This document shows, piece after piece, positions 8,430-16,093 of a DNA stretch of 20,512 nucleotides (position 1 is its first letter; each line of letters opens with the position of its first letter). The position numbers were made by a program, and so were the translations under genes. The notes under the pieces were generated by a model, which saw only the letters and a list, made by a program, of their open reading frames with translations, ran no database searches and was not told the DNA's origin. The stretch is from NCBI GenBank assembly GCA_032718475.1, contig JAUCBJ010001554.1, positions 1-20,512 of the forward strand, given 5' to 3'. Source of the stretch: Nemertoderma westbladi (Eukaryota; Xenacoelomorpha; Nemertodermatida; Nemertodermatidae).

Positions 8430-9677
8430 AACATCACGAATAACACCACGAATGCACCATTATCCTTTGATACTAAGTTCCCCATACTCATTAGAAATCT
8501 TGAAATACAAGTCAAGATGATTGTAGACGTTCACAGCAAACTTTATCATGTTGGTAGAGAACGAGTTCTTAGCAAAATTCGAACTCGCTACCGGTATTAT
8601 TTTTACAAACCCCGTAGAGCTCTGAACCAAGTTCTTAGGAACTGTATACCCTGTAGGAAAGCATTCAGTAGGCCTTTAACACAGAGAGAGGCAGAATTAC
8701 CTAGGGAACGAGTAAGCTTTTATGAACCACCCTTTACTAATACCGGTGTGGATTTATTTGGCCCTATTGAAGTATATCGTGCTAGGACTATAGTCAAGAG
8801 ATGGTGTGTAATCTTTGTTTGTATGACTTGTAGAGCCATCCATCTCGATATGGTGAACGATTTATCTACCAACAGCTTTCTATTAAGCTTACGACGACAG
8901 ATCGCTCGCTTTGGCACTAGTAACACGATGAGATCTGATAAGGGAACAAACTTCATTGGCGCCAACAATTAAATCAAAGCTTACGTCAAAGATTGGAACC
9001 AAAGACAGGTGGATGACCAACTACGAATAACAGCGTCTAGTTGGACCTTCAACGCCGCCGACGCCCCTTGGTGGGGAGGAAGTTGGGAGAGATTAATAAG
9101 AAGCGTGAAGACAGCATTTCATTTTATAGTGCCTTGTCGCGCTTATCTCACCGACGAACTTTTGTGGACGTTAATGGAAGAAATCGCTGCCTATCTCAAC
9201 GAGAGACCGCTTATGCCAGTCTCATCGAGTCCCGATTCCCTGGAATCGGAATACTGCCGACAAACTTGGCAACTCATGCAGTTGTTATCCCGTCGTTTCG
9301 CTGACCATTTCGAAAAACATTATCTGCCCACGCTACAACTTCGAACTAAGTGGTTTGCACAACAAGAAAACGTCAGCGCTGGAGACATGGTGCTTATTGT
9401 GGATGTGGATCTTCCCCGTAAGCGGTGGCAGACAGGTCGTATAATCGAGACGCATATCTCGGAGGACGGTTTGGTGCGATCGGTAGAACTCGTCGTCATG
9501 CGACGTAACTTAAAGAAACCGGGAATTGTCTTCGAGACGCAGCAGCTCAATCGCCCGGTGGGTCGTTTATGTTTACTGGAAAGAGACAGAGAACTCTCCG
9601 GAAACTATAGGAGACAAGATACTCTTCCCACGACCACCTCCCTAATCCAACAAACATCTAGGGACTCCACAACTTAA
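8430..9677 (+). pseudogene. BEL/Pao retrotransposon integrase and DUF5641 domain, one in-frame stop
   Basis: This is the 3' part of a BEL/Pao pol gene, encoding the integrase that inserts the retrotransposon cDNA. It has the HHCC zinc-binding head (HSKLYH, then CIPC). The catalytic core follows, with TNTGVDLFGP (first Asp), MRSDKGTNFIGA (second Asp; the usual SDNGTNF has Lys for Asn here) and WWGGSWERLIRSVK (Glu). The DUF5641 C-terminal segment has DLPRKRWQTGRI and ends with GRLCLLERD before the stop at 9675-9677. A single TAA at 8970-8972 splits the core between the second Asp and the Glu; both sides are in the same frame, so it is one gene with one nonsense lesion. Protease, reverse transcriptase and RNase H are missing upstream, replaced at about 8430-8460 by the zinc-knuckle unit. 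A GGCTGGAGTGGG tract just before TGTGTGACC at about 9685 could mark a polypurine tract and LTR start, but this is not proven. Confidence 0.9.
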
Positions 9678-9806
9678 CAACGGCTGGAGTGGGTGTGTGA
9701 CCATATTACTTTATATTTATATTAGTTTTATTTTATATTTATGTATGTATTATTATGTAATTTTATTTTAATCGTTTTATTTAATTTTATTTAGTAGTAT
9801 GGTATT

Positions 9807-10060
9807 TTAGAGATTATTTAGTAGATTAGTGCAATATATATTCGCGTTTAGGTAATCGTTTAGGCATTTGCCGTTGGTCTTAGCCGATGCGTCAACTACC
9901 ATCCGCAGTTTACCTTTCTTCGGATCTAGAGCCACGTGGAGTGGCAGGTAATAGGTCCTGTCCGTGTTTGGTTCGTCGACCGGTAACTCTACGGCCCATC
10001 CTTTCTCGACATACTTCCTAATCGTCTTATGAATGTACTCATTCTTTTCGGGGCTGCAGC
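9807..10060 (-). pseudogene. BEL/Pao reverse transcriptase fragment
   Basis: On the minus strand about 80 residues match the start of a BEL/Pao-type reverse transcriptase: IRKYVEKGWAVEL, then YYLPLHVALDPKKGKLRMVV, then DASAKTNGKCLNDYL. These correspond to the family's first fingers blocks; the catalytic YxDD part is absent. The fragment is opposite in strand to the integrase 130 bp to its left, so the two are separate insertions or a rearranged copy. Its 5' break lies near 10060, next to the dispersed word GAAGGTCCCACG (10063-10074). Too short to be functional. Confidence 0.75.
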
Positions 10061-10098
10061 GCGAAGGTCCCACGAACGTGTTTTATTTACCGTGTTAA

Positions 10099-10755
10099 TC
10101 AGTCCAACGCTTCTTCTGGCCATTCCATTCTTTTTTCATCTTTCATTATATACCTTTTTTCGTCTTCTTTCATTACACCTTTTTTGTAAATCGATTTACC
10201 ATTCCTGTATTGACAGTATTTCAAATGATGCACTTTTTCCGCTTCAGCAAAGAAGTGTGATTCAATATTTGGGCATTGAATAATCTTTTGATTTGGATGA
10301 TTTTTTCGACATTTTCTTATATGTCTGACGAATCCTCTCTTGTGTTTCTTAATCATCTTGTGTTTCACAGATGATGGTCCAAAATAACCATTCAATGAAA
10401 TATATACATTATAAATATCATTCCTATGTACTTTAGTCTTCACTTCATTATTCATACATATATCATCATGTCTCAAACGGTCCAGGAAATCACGTGGGTA
10501 GCCAGATACAAAACAATCAGTTAGATATCTGTCTCTCGCCTTATTATATTCAATAGTATCTCCGGTTAAACGCCAAAACCTAGTCAGTTTACCTTTCTCC
10601 ACTGATTGTAAAAGGTGGTTACTATGGAAACTATTATAAGGTATTGGTAGTTTGTGGGATAAGGGTTTGAAAAATACACTAGTATTAATGAGTCCATTAT
10701 TGGGGTTGTGTTTAAGGTTTAGGTCTAGGTACCAAAAGTAAAACCCAAAGTATTG
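10099..10755 (-). pseudogene. C-terminal part of a reverse transcriptase, Penelope-like or related
   Basis: The minus-strand frame is open from a TAG at 10756-10758 down to 10099, with no convincing ATG at its start. Its beginning, YFWYLDLNLKHNPNNGLINT then SVFFKPL, fits the FLDL..I...GL.T.V..KP block that follows the palm of many reverse transcriptases. Next come PYNSFHSNHLLQSVEKGKLT, RFWRLTGD and LTDCFVSGYPRDFLDRL, like the thumb blocks (S.H....S...G...R..R, then F...GYP...L) of Penelope-like and related elements. The rest is a basic, Cys/His-containing tail (residues about 110-218) of unknown role. No GIY-YIG endonuclease is seen. The palm is missing, so the element is truncated. Family placement is from memory of block order and uncertain. 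Confidence 0.5.
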
Positions 10756-10758
10756 CTA

Positions 10759-12548
10759 CTATAGTAATAGTACTATAGTAATTGCCATATTTAATTTATT
10801 TTATTTATTTTATTTAATTGCCTACTTTAACCCTTTGCATACTGATTCAAAAATAAAGTGTCCTGCGAGAATCCTTATATTTTCACAGGTGTTATTTTCG
10901 AACTAAGTAAAATCTATATATAATACTTTAGTGCATGAAGCTATGGTAGACCAAAAGGAACATATTATTTTGATAAATTTTTTAATAAATAATTTTGATA
11001 AATTAATTCATTAACATAATTCATAATTAAACTAGAATAGAAATCGTATAATAAACAAATTATATGCAATTATATTATATCTAGTTTGCAATGTACTGTA
11101 TGTGGCAATTACAAAGTGTTGTAGGCCTACCACGTTATTTGTTTTTATAATTATAGGCCTCGTGTAATATATTGTAGTAAAATAACTCATTTTTTGGCAT
11201 AAACCGTCAACTTTGAGGTTGATGTGCGGGGGTATAGCATTACTAAAATCATAACATGCTATATTTAAATTGTTATTTACGCTATAGGGAATATTTAAAA
11301 AAATGAGACAAGTGAATTATTTCATATAAAAAAAAATTTTAATTAATTTTTTTTTTCAAAAAGACAAATTATAAAATGGTTTGGTGCGAGGGTCAAATGA
11401 CACCAGCAGGTATTCATTTTTGTTTTAAATAGCCTTAATATGAATTCCACAAAATATTAGTAATAAGACACGATGAATTTCAAAAAAAAATTTTTTTTGA
11501 CCCGCCCTAGTATTCATGCCACAGGGACAATCAGAGAAGTGCGGAATGGGAAATGCCCTCTAATCGATTCACGGGAAATGAAACGAAAAGATCGCGGTTC
11601 ATATAACTACAGGTTTGTTCCTAGTGCATAAATAAATCTGAATAATAACTGGCTATCTACCGGTATATGCCTACAGTTGTATATAATAATTTATGTAATT
11701 ATTACCCTACTGGTACCGTGTAAATATAATAAATATATATATAGGCCTAACTAATAAATTTAGGCCTATTCCTGTAATATGTATATGTATAATAATTGTC
11801 TAACAATATATTTATGTATATATAAATTATATAGCTGTTATTATAGTTATATTATAGTGATTAAATCTGAACAATTTTATAAATTATTTTTTCATATTGC
11901 CCCTTTAGTGGCCAAGTTCCCATTTTGTTCCCATACCATATCTCGGCTATACCTTGATGAAATTTTCTAAAACTTATTTTCAGATCTAATTTCATTATAA
12001 TACAACAACCTATCATGGAAAAAACAAATTTTATCGCTCAGTCTCAGAGCGGCCTCTAGAAGGTTAATAACAATTTTATTATAATTTAACTGATTAAAAA
12101 TAAATAAATTAATTATACGTAATGTTTTCATACAAGTATTAATACTTGTAGCACTAAAAATAATATATCGGATTTGAATAAATTGTAATTATATTCGCTA
12201 CTTCTGTTAAAAGTTAACAGATTAGAGTTTCCTACAACCTGGTTACGATTGGTAACTTAAACTTTAATTAATAACTTAACATTTCAATAACCTCAAAACA
12301 ATAGATGATAAAGTGCCACTGTCAATGACACTATTGTAATTTATTTTATTGTTTGACATTGCTTAATTAACTTATTGCTTTAAAGTTAATCACAGTGTTG
12401 GAAGGTGGGCAGTAGGAGCGCAAGGTACTCAAAATAAATATATTATACAATTATTAATTGTAATTAAACCACCACATATATTCAATGTATATGTACTACA
12501 AAACATATACTACAATAGCTACAATATTACACAAACGTAGCAACAGTA
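10759..12548. other. 1.8-kb AT-rich stretch without a gene
   Basis: No coding region is supported. The stretch contains homopolymer blocks with A/T symmetry (near 11325-11350 and 11482-11498) and small hairpins (CTATAGTA..TACTATAG near 10758). The octamer TAGGCCTA or its half is seen several times (about 11122, 11152, 11742, 11761). A 20-bp perfect palindrome at 12131-12150 is listed separately. Confidence 0.5.
12131..12150. repeat. Perfect 20-bp palindrome
   Basis: TACAAGTATTAATACTTGTA reads identically on both strands. It lies in AT-rich intergenic sequence about 400 bp from the 3' end of the FHA-PBZ gene. It could form a hairpin or bind a dimeric protein, or it may be chance in biased sequence. 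Confidence 0.6.
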
Positions 12549-13126
12549 CTAAATACTCATCGGCGGAGGGGGTGGAGGCTGAGTATGTTTAAAGTTTTTC
12601 ATATGTTCCATACTAAAAGACATACACCAAGTGCCATACATGCACTCGGGACGGTTGTCCACGTCGCCTGATTCGGAACAGTTATCCACCACTTCTTCGG
12701 ATTCAGATCGATTCTCAACCAACGCCTCCTGTTCATCCTCCTCCGACTCAGGGCAGAACAAAGTCTCATCCCTCTCATCACTGTTGATGGAATAAAAGAA
12801 AATATCCTTGTCACTCTCCAATCAGTACGTAAAATTGTAAAGGTATGGGTTGGTGGTGGTAATAAAGATATTTTATCTTTATTCTTGAGTTCTTTCCAAC
12901 AGTTTCTCTCCAAGACGTGGAATGCTTCTTCCCCATTTTTTTGAAAAAAAGTAGCGTTCTCGCTTATGGGTTTGACCCATAACCTCCCATTGCTACTTAA
13001 GTTAATAACTGCATGTTTACGAGAAACTGTAAGATCTCTAATTTGCAACCATGGGAGCCTACCAATGTTAGTATCCCCCAGCGCGATAGGAATAGCCAGT
13101 TCTTCTTCGCGATAAAGTTTAAACAT
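12549..13126 (-). pseudogene. APLF-like FHA + PBZ protein, one frame change
   Basis: The ATG at 13124-13126 starts a clear FHA phosphopeptide-binding domain (residues about 1-98). It has IGRLPWLQI (GR at 22-23), VSRKHAVI (35-41), VKPISENATFF and KDKISLLPP. This spacing is closest to the FHA domain of APLF, the factor that joins non-homologous end-joining partners XRCC1 and XRCC4. At about 12820-12830 the meaningful frame changes by one step. The new frame gives an acidic Ser/Glu/Asp linker, then CMYGTWC..(6)..H..F.H (about 12580-12645), which fits the PBZ zinc finger CxYGxxCx6Hx3FxH that binds poly(ADP-ribose), and ends in PPPPPPMSI. The usual basic residues after the second Cys are replaced (MSF). 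APLF has two PBZ fingers and is about three times longer. Intronless and compact, this is either a retrocopy with an indel or a small gene with an assembly error. Confidence 0.7.
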
Positions 13127-13333
13127 TATTATTAAATATGAAGTAAATTAAGTAATAGATTCGTAAAAAAAGAACAGAAAGGAACGTGTTCACAACTATT
13201 TTGTTAATTTTTACTTATTATTTTATTACTCTTATTAAAAATATCTTTTAATTGTTGGTACGGTCTGTTGTTGTAAAGCTAAAATTCTACTTTTTTAAGA
13301 TCTTTGATAGTAAATTAAACATTTACTAACCAT
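13127..13333. other. AT-rich spacer upstream of the FHA gene
   Basis: This would hold the promoter of the minus-strand FHA-PBZ gene, but no TATA box with good spacing or other element stands out. Confidence 0.3.
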
Positions 13334-13580
13334 TGTGGGGCGAGCGACGAAAGTAAGCGACCTTAGCCCCTTACAGTACAAACAATAGGCTTGGGTGGGA
13401 AACCCGTGGTACTAGCATAATACCTGTGTGGGTCTGGGAAGGGTAGGTTCCGGTTGTTGGACACACTCCCCCTTGGGAGTGTAAATGATTTACACTCCCA
13501 TATCTTAAGGCACGAGCCAGTAGACACCCTGTGAACGTCGGGAAAGGTAGGCGACTCCTAAACAATCCATCGGTTGTCGG
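13334..13580. repeat. GC-richer structured repeat with duplicated unit
   Basis: The block opens with TGTGGGGCGAGCGACGAAAG, nearly the same as 2346-2371. A unit around CCTGTG...GTCTGGGAAGGGTAGG (about 13420-13456) recurs in diverged form as CCTGTG...GTCGGGAAAGGTAGG (about 13529-13553), each followed by a CGGTTGT word, giving a period of roughly 105 bp. The perfect hairpin at 13474-13500 lies between the copies. Minus-strand translations of the two units also look alike, so a degenerate coding repeat cannot be excluded. Type of element unknown. Confidence 0.5.
13474..13500. repeat. Perfect 13-bp hairpin with 1-nt centre
   Basis: TGGGAGTGTAAAT (13474-13486) is followed after one G by its exact complement ATTTACACTCCCA (13488-13500). 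A third partial arm, ACACTCCC at about 13463-13470, could compete for pairing. The structure could act as a cruciform or RNA stem. It is not followed by a T-run that would suggest a bacterial terminator. Confidence 0.8.
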
Positions 13581-13595
13581 TAAAAAAAAATTGTG

Positions 13596-13844
13596 TTAAA
13601 AATGAATAAGATAATGATGGGTACTGCTGACCCGGAGTATGGTTTTAAAATCGGGAGTTGATAGTCCCTCTACCAATTCGCCGTGAGTCAGTATACTAGA
13701 TGAGTTTCCGCTGACCCCACAGACGATTGACATCAACACCCAACTGGGTGTTGATATCGTGAAACGGTTTAAGCCCCGTAATGCGCTGTCCAGTGCCATC
13801 CACTCTCGGATATAGGCGATGGTATCACACCATAAAGGATTCAT
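13596..13844 (-). CDS. Hypothetical 82-residue ORF, doubtful
   Basis: This minus-strand frame starts at an ATG and has fairly even amino-acid use (MNPLWCDTIAYIREWMALD at its start), in a section less AT-rich than its surroundings. No domain is recognised. The 11-bp perfect hairpin at 13732-13755 lies inside it, which argues that the segment is a structured repeat rather than a gene. No promoter or partner is seen. Confidence 0.2.
   Translation of the reverse strand: MNPLWCDTIAYIREWMALDSALRGLNRFTISTPSWVLMSIVCGVSGNSSSILTHGELVEGLSTPDFKTILRVSSTHHYLIHF
13732..13755. repeat. Perfect 11-bp hairpin with 2-nt loop
   Basis: ATCAACACCCA (13732-13742) and TGGGTGTTGAT (13745-13755) are exact complements separated by AC. 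Together with the hairpin at 13474-13500 and smaller ones near 13940-13975 (CACCA..TGGTG), it makes 13330-14000 unusually rich in stable stems for this window. Confidence 0.8.
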
Positions 13845-13889
13845 GATACGAAAAATAATGTAAATAAATTAATTAAAAAACATATTGTG

Positions 13890-14178
13890 CTCGTTGTGCC
13901 ACGCACACACACTGATACACTCGTATGTACTTTGGGTGACCCATGCACCACTTATTGGTGATGGGGCACACCCATTGACACCACATCGCTATGCTCTCTG
14001 ACGTTTTTTACGATCCTTTGGGCACCCATTTAAATATTTATAATCTCTCCGAACGCGCTATCGATTACTTTCTCCAGGTCCGGCTCTATGGCACAGTGGG
14101 CCCCCAGGTATGGGATCGACCCCCTGCATCCTGGCCAACCCAGGGTGCTACCCATCCGCCCAGCTGCGCTCCAACCAA
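13890..14178 (-). mobile_element. Second tRNA-derived SINE
   Basis: On the minus strand a tRNA-like head has an A-box-like GGAGCGCAGCTGG (14160-14172) and a B-box-like GGGTCGATCCC (14112-14122), 50 bp apart, close to tRNA spacing. The B box differs from GGTTCGANNCC at one or two places. The head is followed by a GC-moderate body, then by AT-rich sequence near 13860-13890 that may be the tail. The left limit is approximate. It is not the same family as the SINE at 2716-2984: outside the promoter boxes the two share no obvious sequence. Confidence 0.6.
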
Positions 14179-14368
14179 CTACTCTGTGTCATTCGTTAAC
14201 TTTCAACCTGCAATTCTCATTCCTGTCTCAATCACTGCACATGGTGCTGTCGCATTCGAAACAACCTCAAACTATTGTGAATCAAATGAAATGAATGAAT
14301 GGAAATATTGCATCAGGCATTGCAAGCTGGTGCTTGTAAATATGTATTAATGTGACGTATAGTCTCGG

Positions 14369-14445
14369 TACTCTCGTAAGGTGCAGTCAAGTGACTCTCG
14401 TAAAATCCCGTAAAGTGCAGTCTGTACTCTCGTAATGTGCAGTCC
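14369..14445. repeat. Short tandem repeat with CTCTCGTAA-GTGCAGTC units
   Basis: Three units of about 23-31 bp contain ACTCTCGTAA followed by GTGCAGTC (about 14370, 14393 and 14424), the middle one extended by CCCGTAAA. They lie between the SINE and the 3' end of the zinc-knuckle ORF. Confidence 0.7.
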
Positions 14446-14453
14446 TACTCGAT

Positions 14454-15238
14454 TCATCGTCTTTTATGGTTATTAATGTCCTCAACTTTCTGGTCCTCCA
14501 CCTCCCTGTGGTATTTTACCACGTGTTCGAGGTAATAGGTCCTGGAGCAGCGGTCCAGGAACCATTCGAGATGTCCCAGGTGTCCTGCCACCACTCGTCT
14601 AGCCTGTCCTGCATCTTCTGTACACCTATTATCAAGGTGACGTGCATGATATGGGTATATTGCACGGTCTCCTCGCGCCTCAATATCGTGAGTACAAAAT
14701 CTGGTTTCATGTGGAAGAACCCCATGGCAATCCCCTGCATGAGGAGGCGACGCCAGGTCTCCACTCCCATGTTGGCGTTGCACTCAAATCGCTCCAGGTG
14801 CCCCCTCGGCTCCCTCTGGTCAGAATTGCTGTTCCGGTGTCCCTGGAAGCCGCACTGTCCGCACAGTCGGTGCAGTACCTGGCAGACCGTCAGGAGGTGA
14901 CCTCGTTTGCCGCAATACGAGCACGGATCCCCAAGAAGCTTGCCTGGAGGGCCAAACGTACACCTGTCCTGGATATGACTCAGGGCTCCACAGGTATAAC
15001 AGGCCTGCAGCTGGAAGTCGTATCCAGCATTGTCCTTGATCGGTCTTCGTTTCACGTAGTAAATGTGTTTTCTCTCTCTCGCCACGTTCGCTGCACCCTG
15101 ATCCTTTGCAAGTTCGGCCATCTTGTGCAGGGTCTCCGTCTGCAGCAGCTGTTCCAGAATGGTGGGTTCTTCCCAGCGATCCACCTGTCTCCTGACGGGG
15201 GACCGCGTTTCACTCTGTTCCGCTATTACTTCAGATAA
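14454..15238 (-). pseudogene. Diverged zinc-knuckle protein, 5'-open and probably frameshifted
   Basis: The minus-strand frame is open from a TGA at 15239-15241. No ATG begins it; the first alternative start is a GTG at 15182-15184. Two intact CX2CX4HX4C knuckles (CYTCGALSHIQDRC, CSYCGKRGHLLTVC) are followed by a third whose last Cys is missing (CGQCGFQGHRNSNS). A GIAMGFF block and MQDRLDEWW match the corresponding EFKWGFF and YLDRW blocks of the ORF at 7482-8390, so the two are diverged members of one family. After about 14590 the homologous-looking reading (WFLDRC, YYLEHVVKYHREVED) continues in a different frame down to 14454, implying an indel. It lies just downstream of the virus-like block on the same strand and could be its cargo or an independent insertion. 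Confidence 0.55.
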
Positions 15239-15289
15239 TCAGATAAGAATAAATAATAAATAATTTACATCGATTAAATTGTGACTATC

Positions 15290-16093
15290 TCAATCAATTC
15301 GTATAAAATGAAGCGTCAATATTGAATTTCCATAATGAAAGCGCAACAAATTTCCCGAATCCCCAATCAACCGAACTCGTATATAACGTAAATTAGATGT
15401 TGAATGAACTTTTTTATAGTAGACTTCCTCAACTTCTCGACTAATAATTTGCCCATATTCCCCTTCTATGGGTATGCCACGCAACAGAGGGTATTCGCTA
15501 TTGTCTACAAATTGAGGTTCGACGCAATTGATATGTATATTTATGTTGGGTTCCAGTATTTCGACAGCATTAGGATGCTTATGGCAGTTGTACTTATTAT
15601 TTCGTGAATCAATCCTTAGCAAGTGATAATCCCCTACAGCATTTTGTATACACATAAAACCTTTGCCGTCAACCTCGTGTTCTGTTAATCCTAGGTAACC
15701 ACCCAAACGTTTACTGACAAATATCGACAACTGTTTACCTTTAAAATGTATGGTTATATTACCGGAGCGTGCTCTATTATCAATTATATTAATTTGGCCT
15801 TTAATAAGGCTTTTGTTGAAGTACTCAATGATCCTTTCCAATGATAGGAAAGATCCTTCGGGGAGAGTAACATCTCTTGTAAACATTTTTTTATTTTTTA
15901 TGGCCTTTATATAAATGTCGCTATTGTTATACCTGATACTAGATACGTACGTTATACCGGTTAAACCTACTAACCACTGCCCTCTAGCGAAAGGTAAAGG
16001 AATTTGCAAATTTGTTTGGAAATCGCTGGCGCTATTACGCGGGAATTCTATGGGGTTTGCGTTTGAGGGTAGTACAACGTAATAACTGTTCAT
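15290..16093 (-). CDS. Virus-like element protein, paralogue 2 (unknown function)
   Basis: A complete 267-residue ORF with ATG at 16091-16093, overlapping the stop of the upstream paralogue as ATGA. The N-terminus has PRNSASDFQTNLQIPLPF followed by WLVGLTGITYVSS. This fits a pattern (F.N..S.F...L..P......W.VGL..I.Y) that I recall in many uncharacterised cnidarian, mollusc and annelid proteins associated with integrases. The C-terminal quarter has YPLLRGIPI, VYYKKV, IRVRLIGDSG and FHYGNSILTLHF, matching the same blocks in its neighbour. No transmembrane segment or signal peptide is evident. The alternating short beta-like strands would suit a beta-sandwich, so a virion or fibre-like role is possible. 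That is inference, and no catalytic motif is seen. Confidence 0.75.
   Translation of the reverse strand: MNSYYVVLPSNANPIEFPRNSASDFQTNLQIPLPFARGQWLVGLTGITYVSSIRYNNSDIYIKAIKNKKMFTRDVTLPEGSFLSLERIIEYFNKSLIKGQINIIDNRARSGNITIHFKGKQLSIFVSKRLGGYLGLTEHEVDGKGFMCIQNAVGDYHLLRIDSRNNKYNCHKHPNAVEILEPNINIHINCVEPQFVDNSEYPLLRGIPIEGEYGQIISREVEEVYYKKVHSTSNLRYIRVRLIGDSGNLLRFHYGNSILTLHFIRID

Noticed and set aside
9685-9800. Polypurine tract and LTR start after the BEL integrase
   Set aside because: GGCTGGAGTGGG before TGTGTGACC is suggestive, but no second LTR copy or matching LTR end is present in the window.
13474-13500. Rho-independent terminator
   Set aside because: There is no T-run after the stem and the window is eukaryotic.
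14642-15238. Plus-strand 198-codon frame
   Set aside because: It is the complement of the zinc-knuckle ORF and shows no domain.
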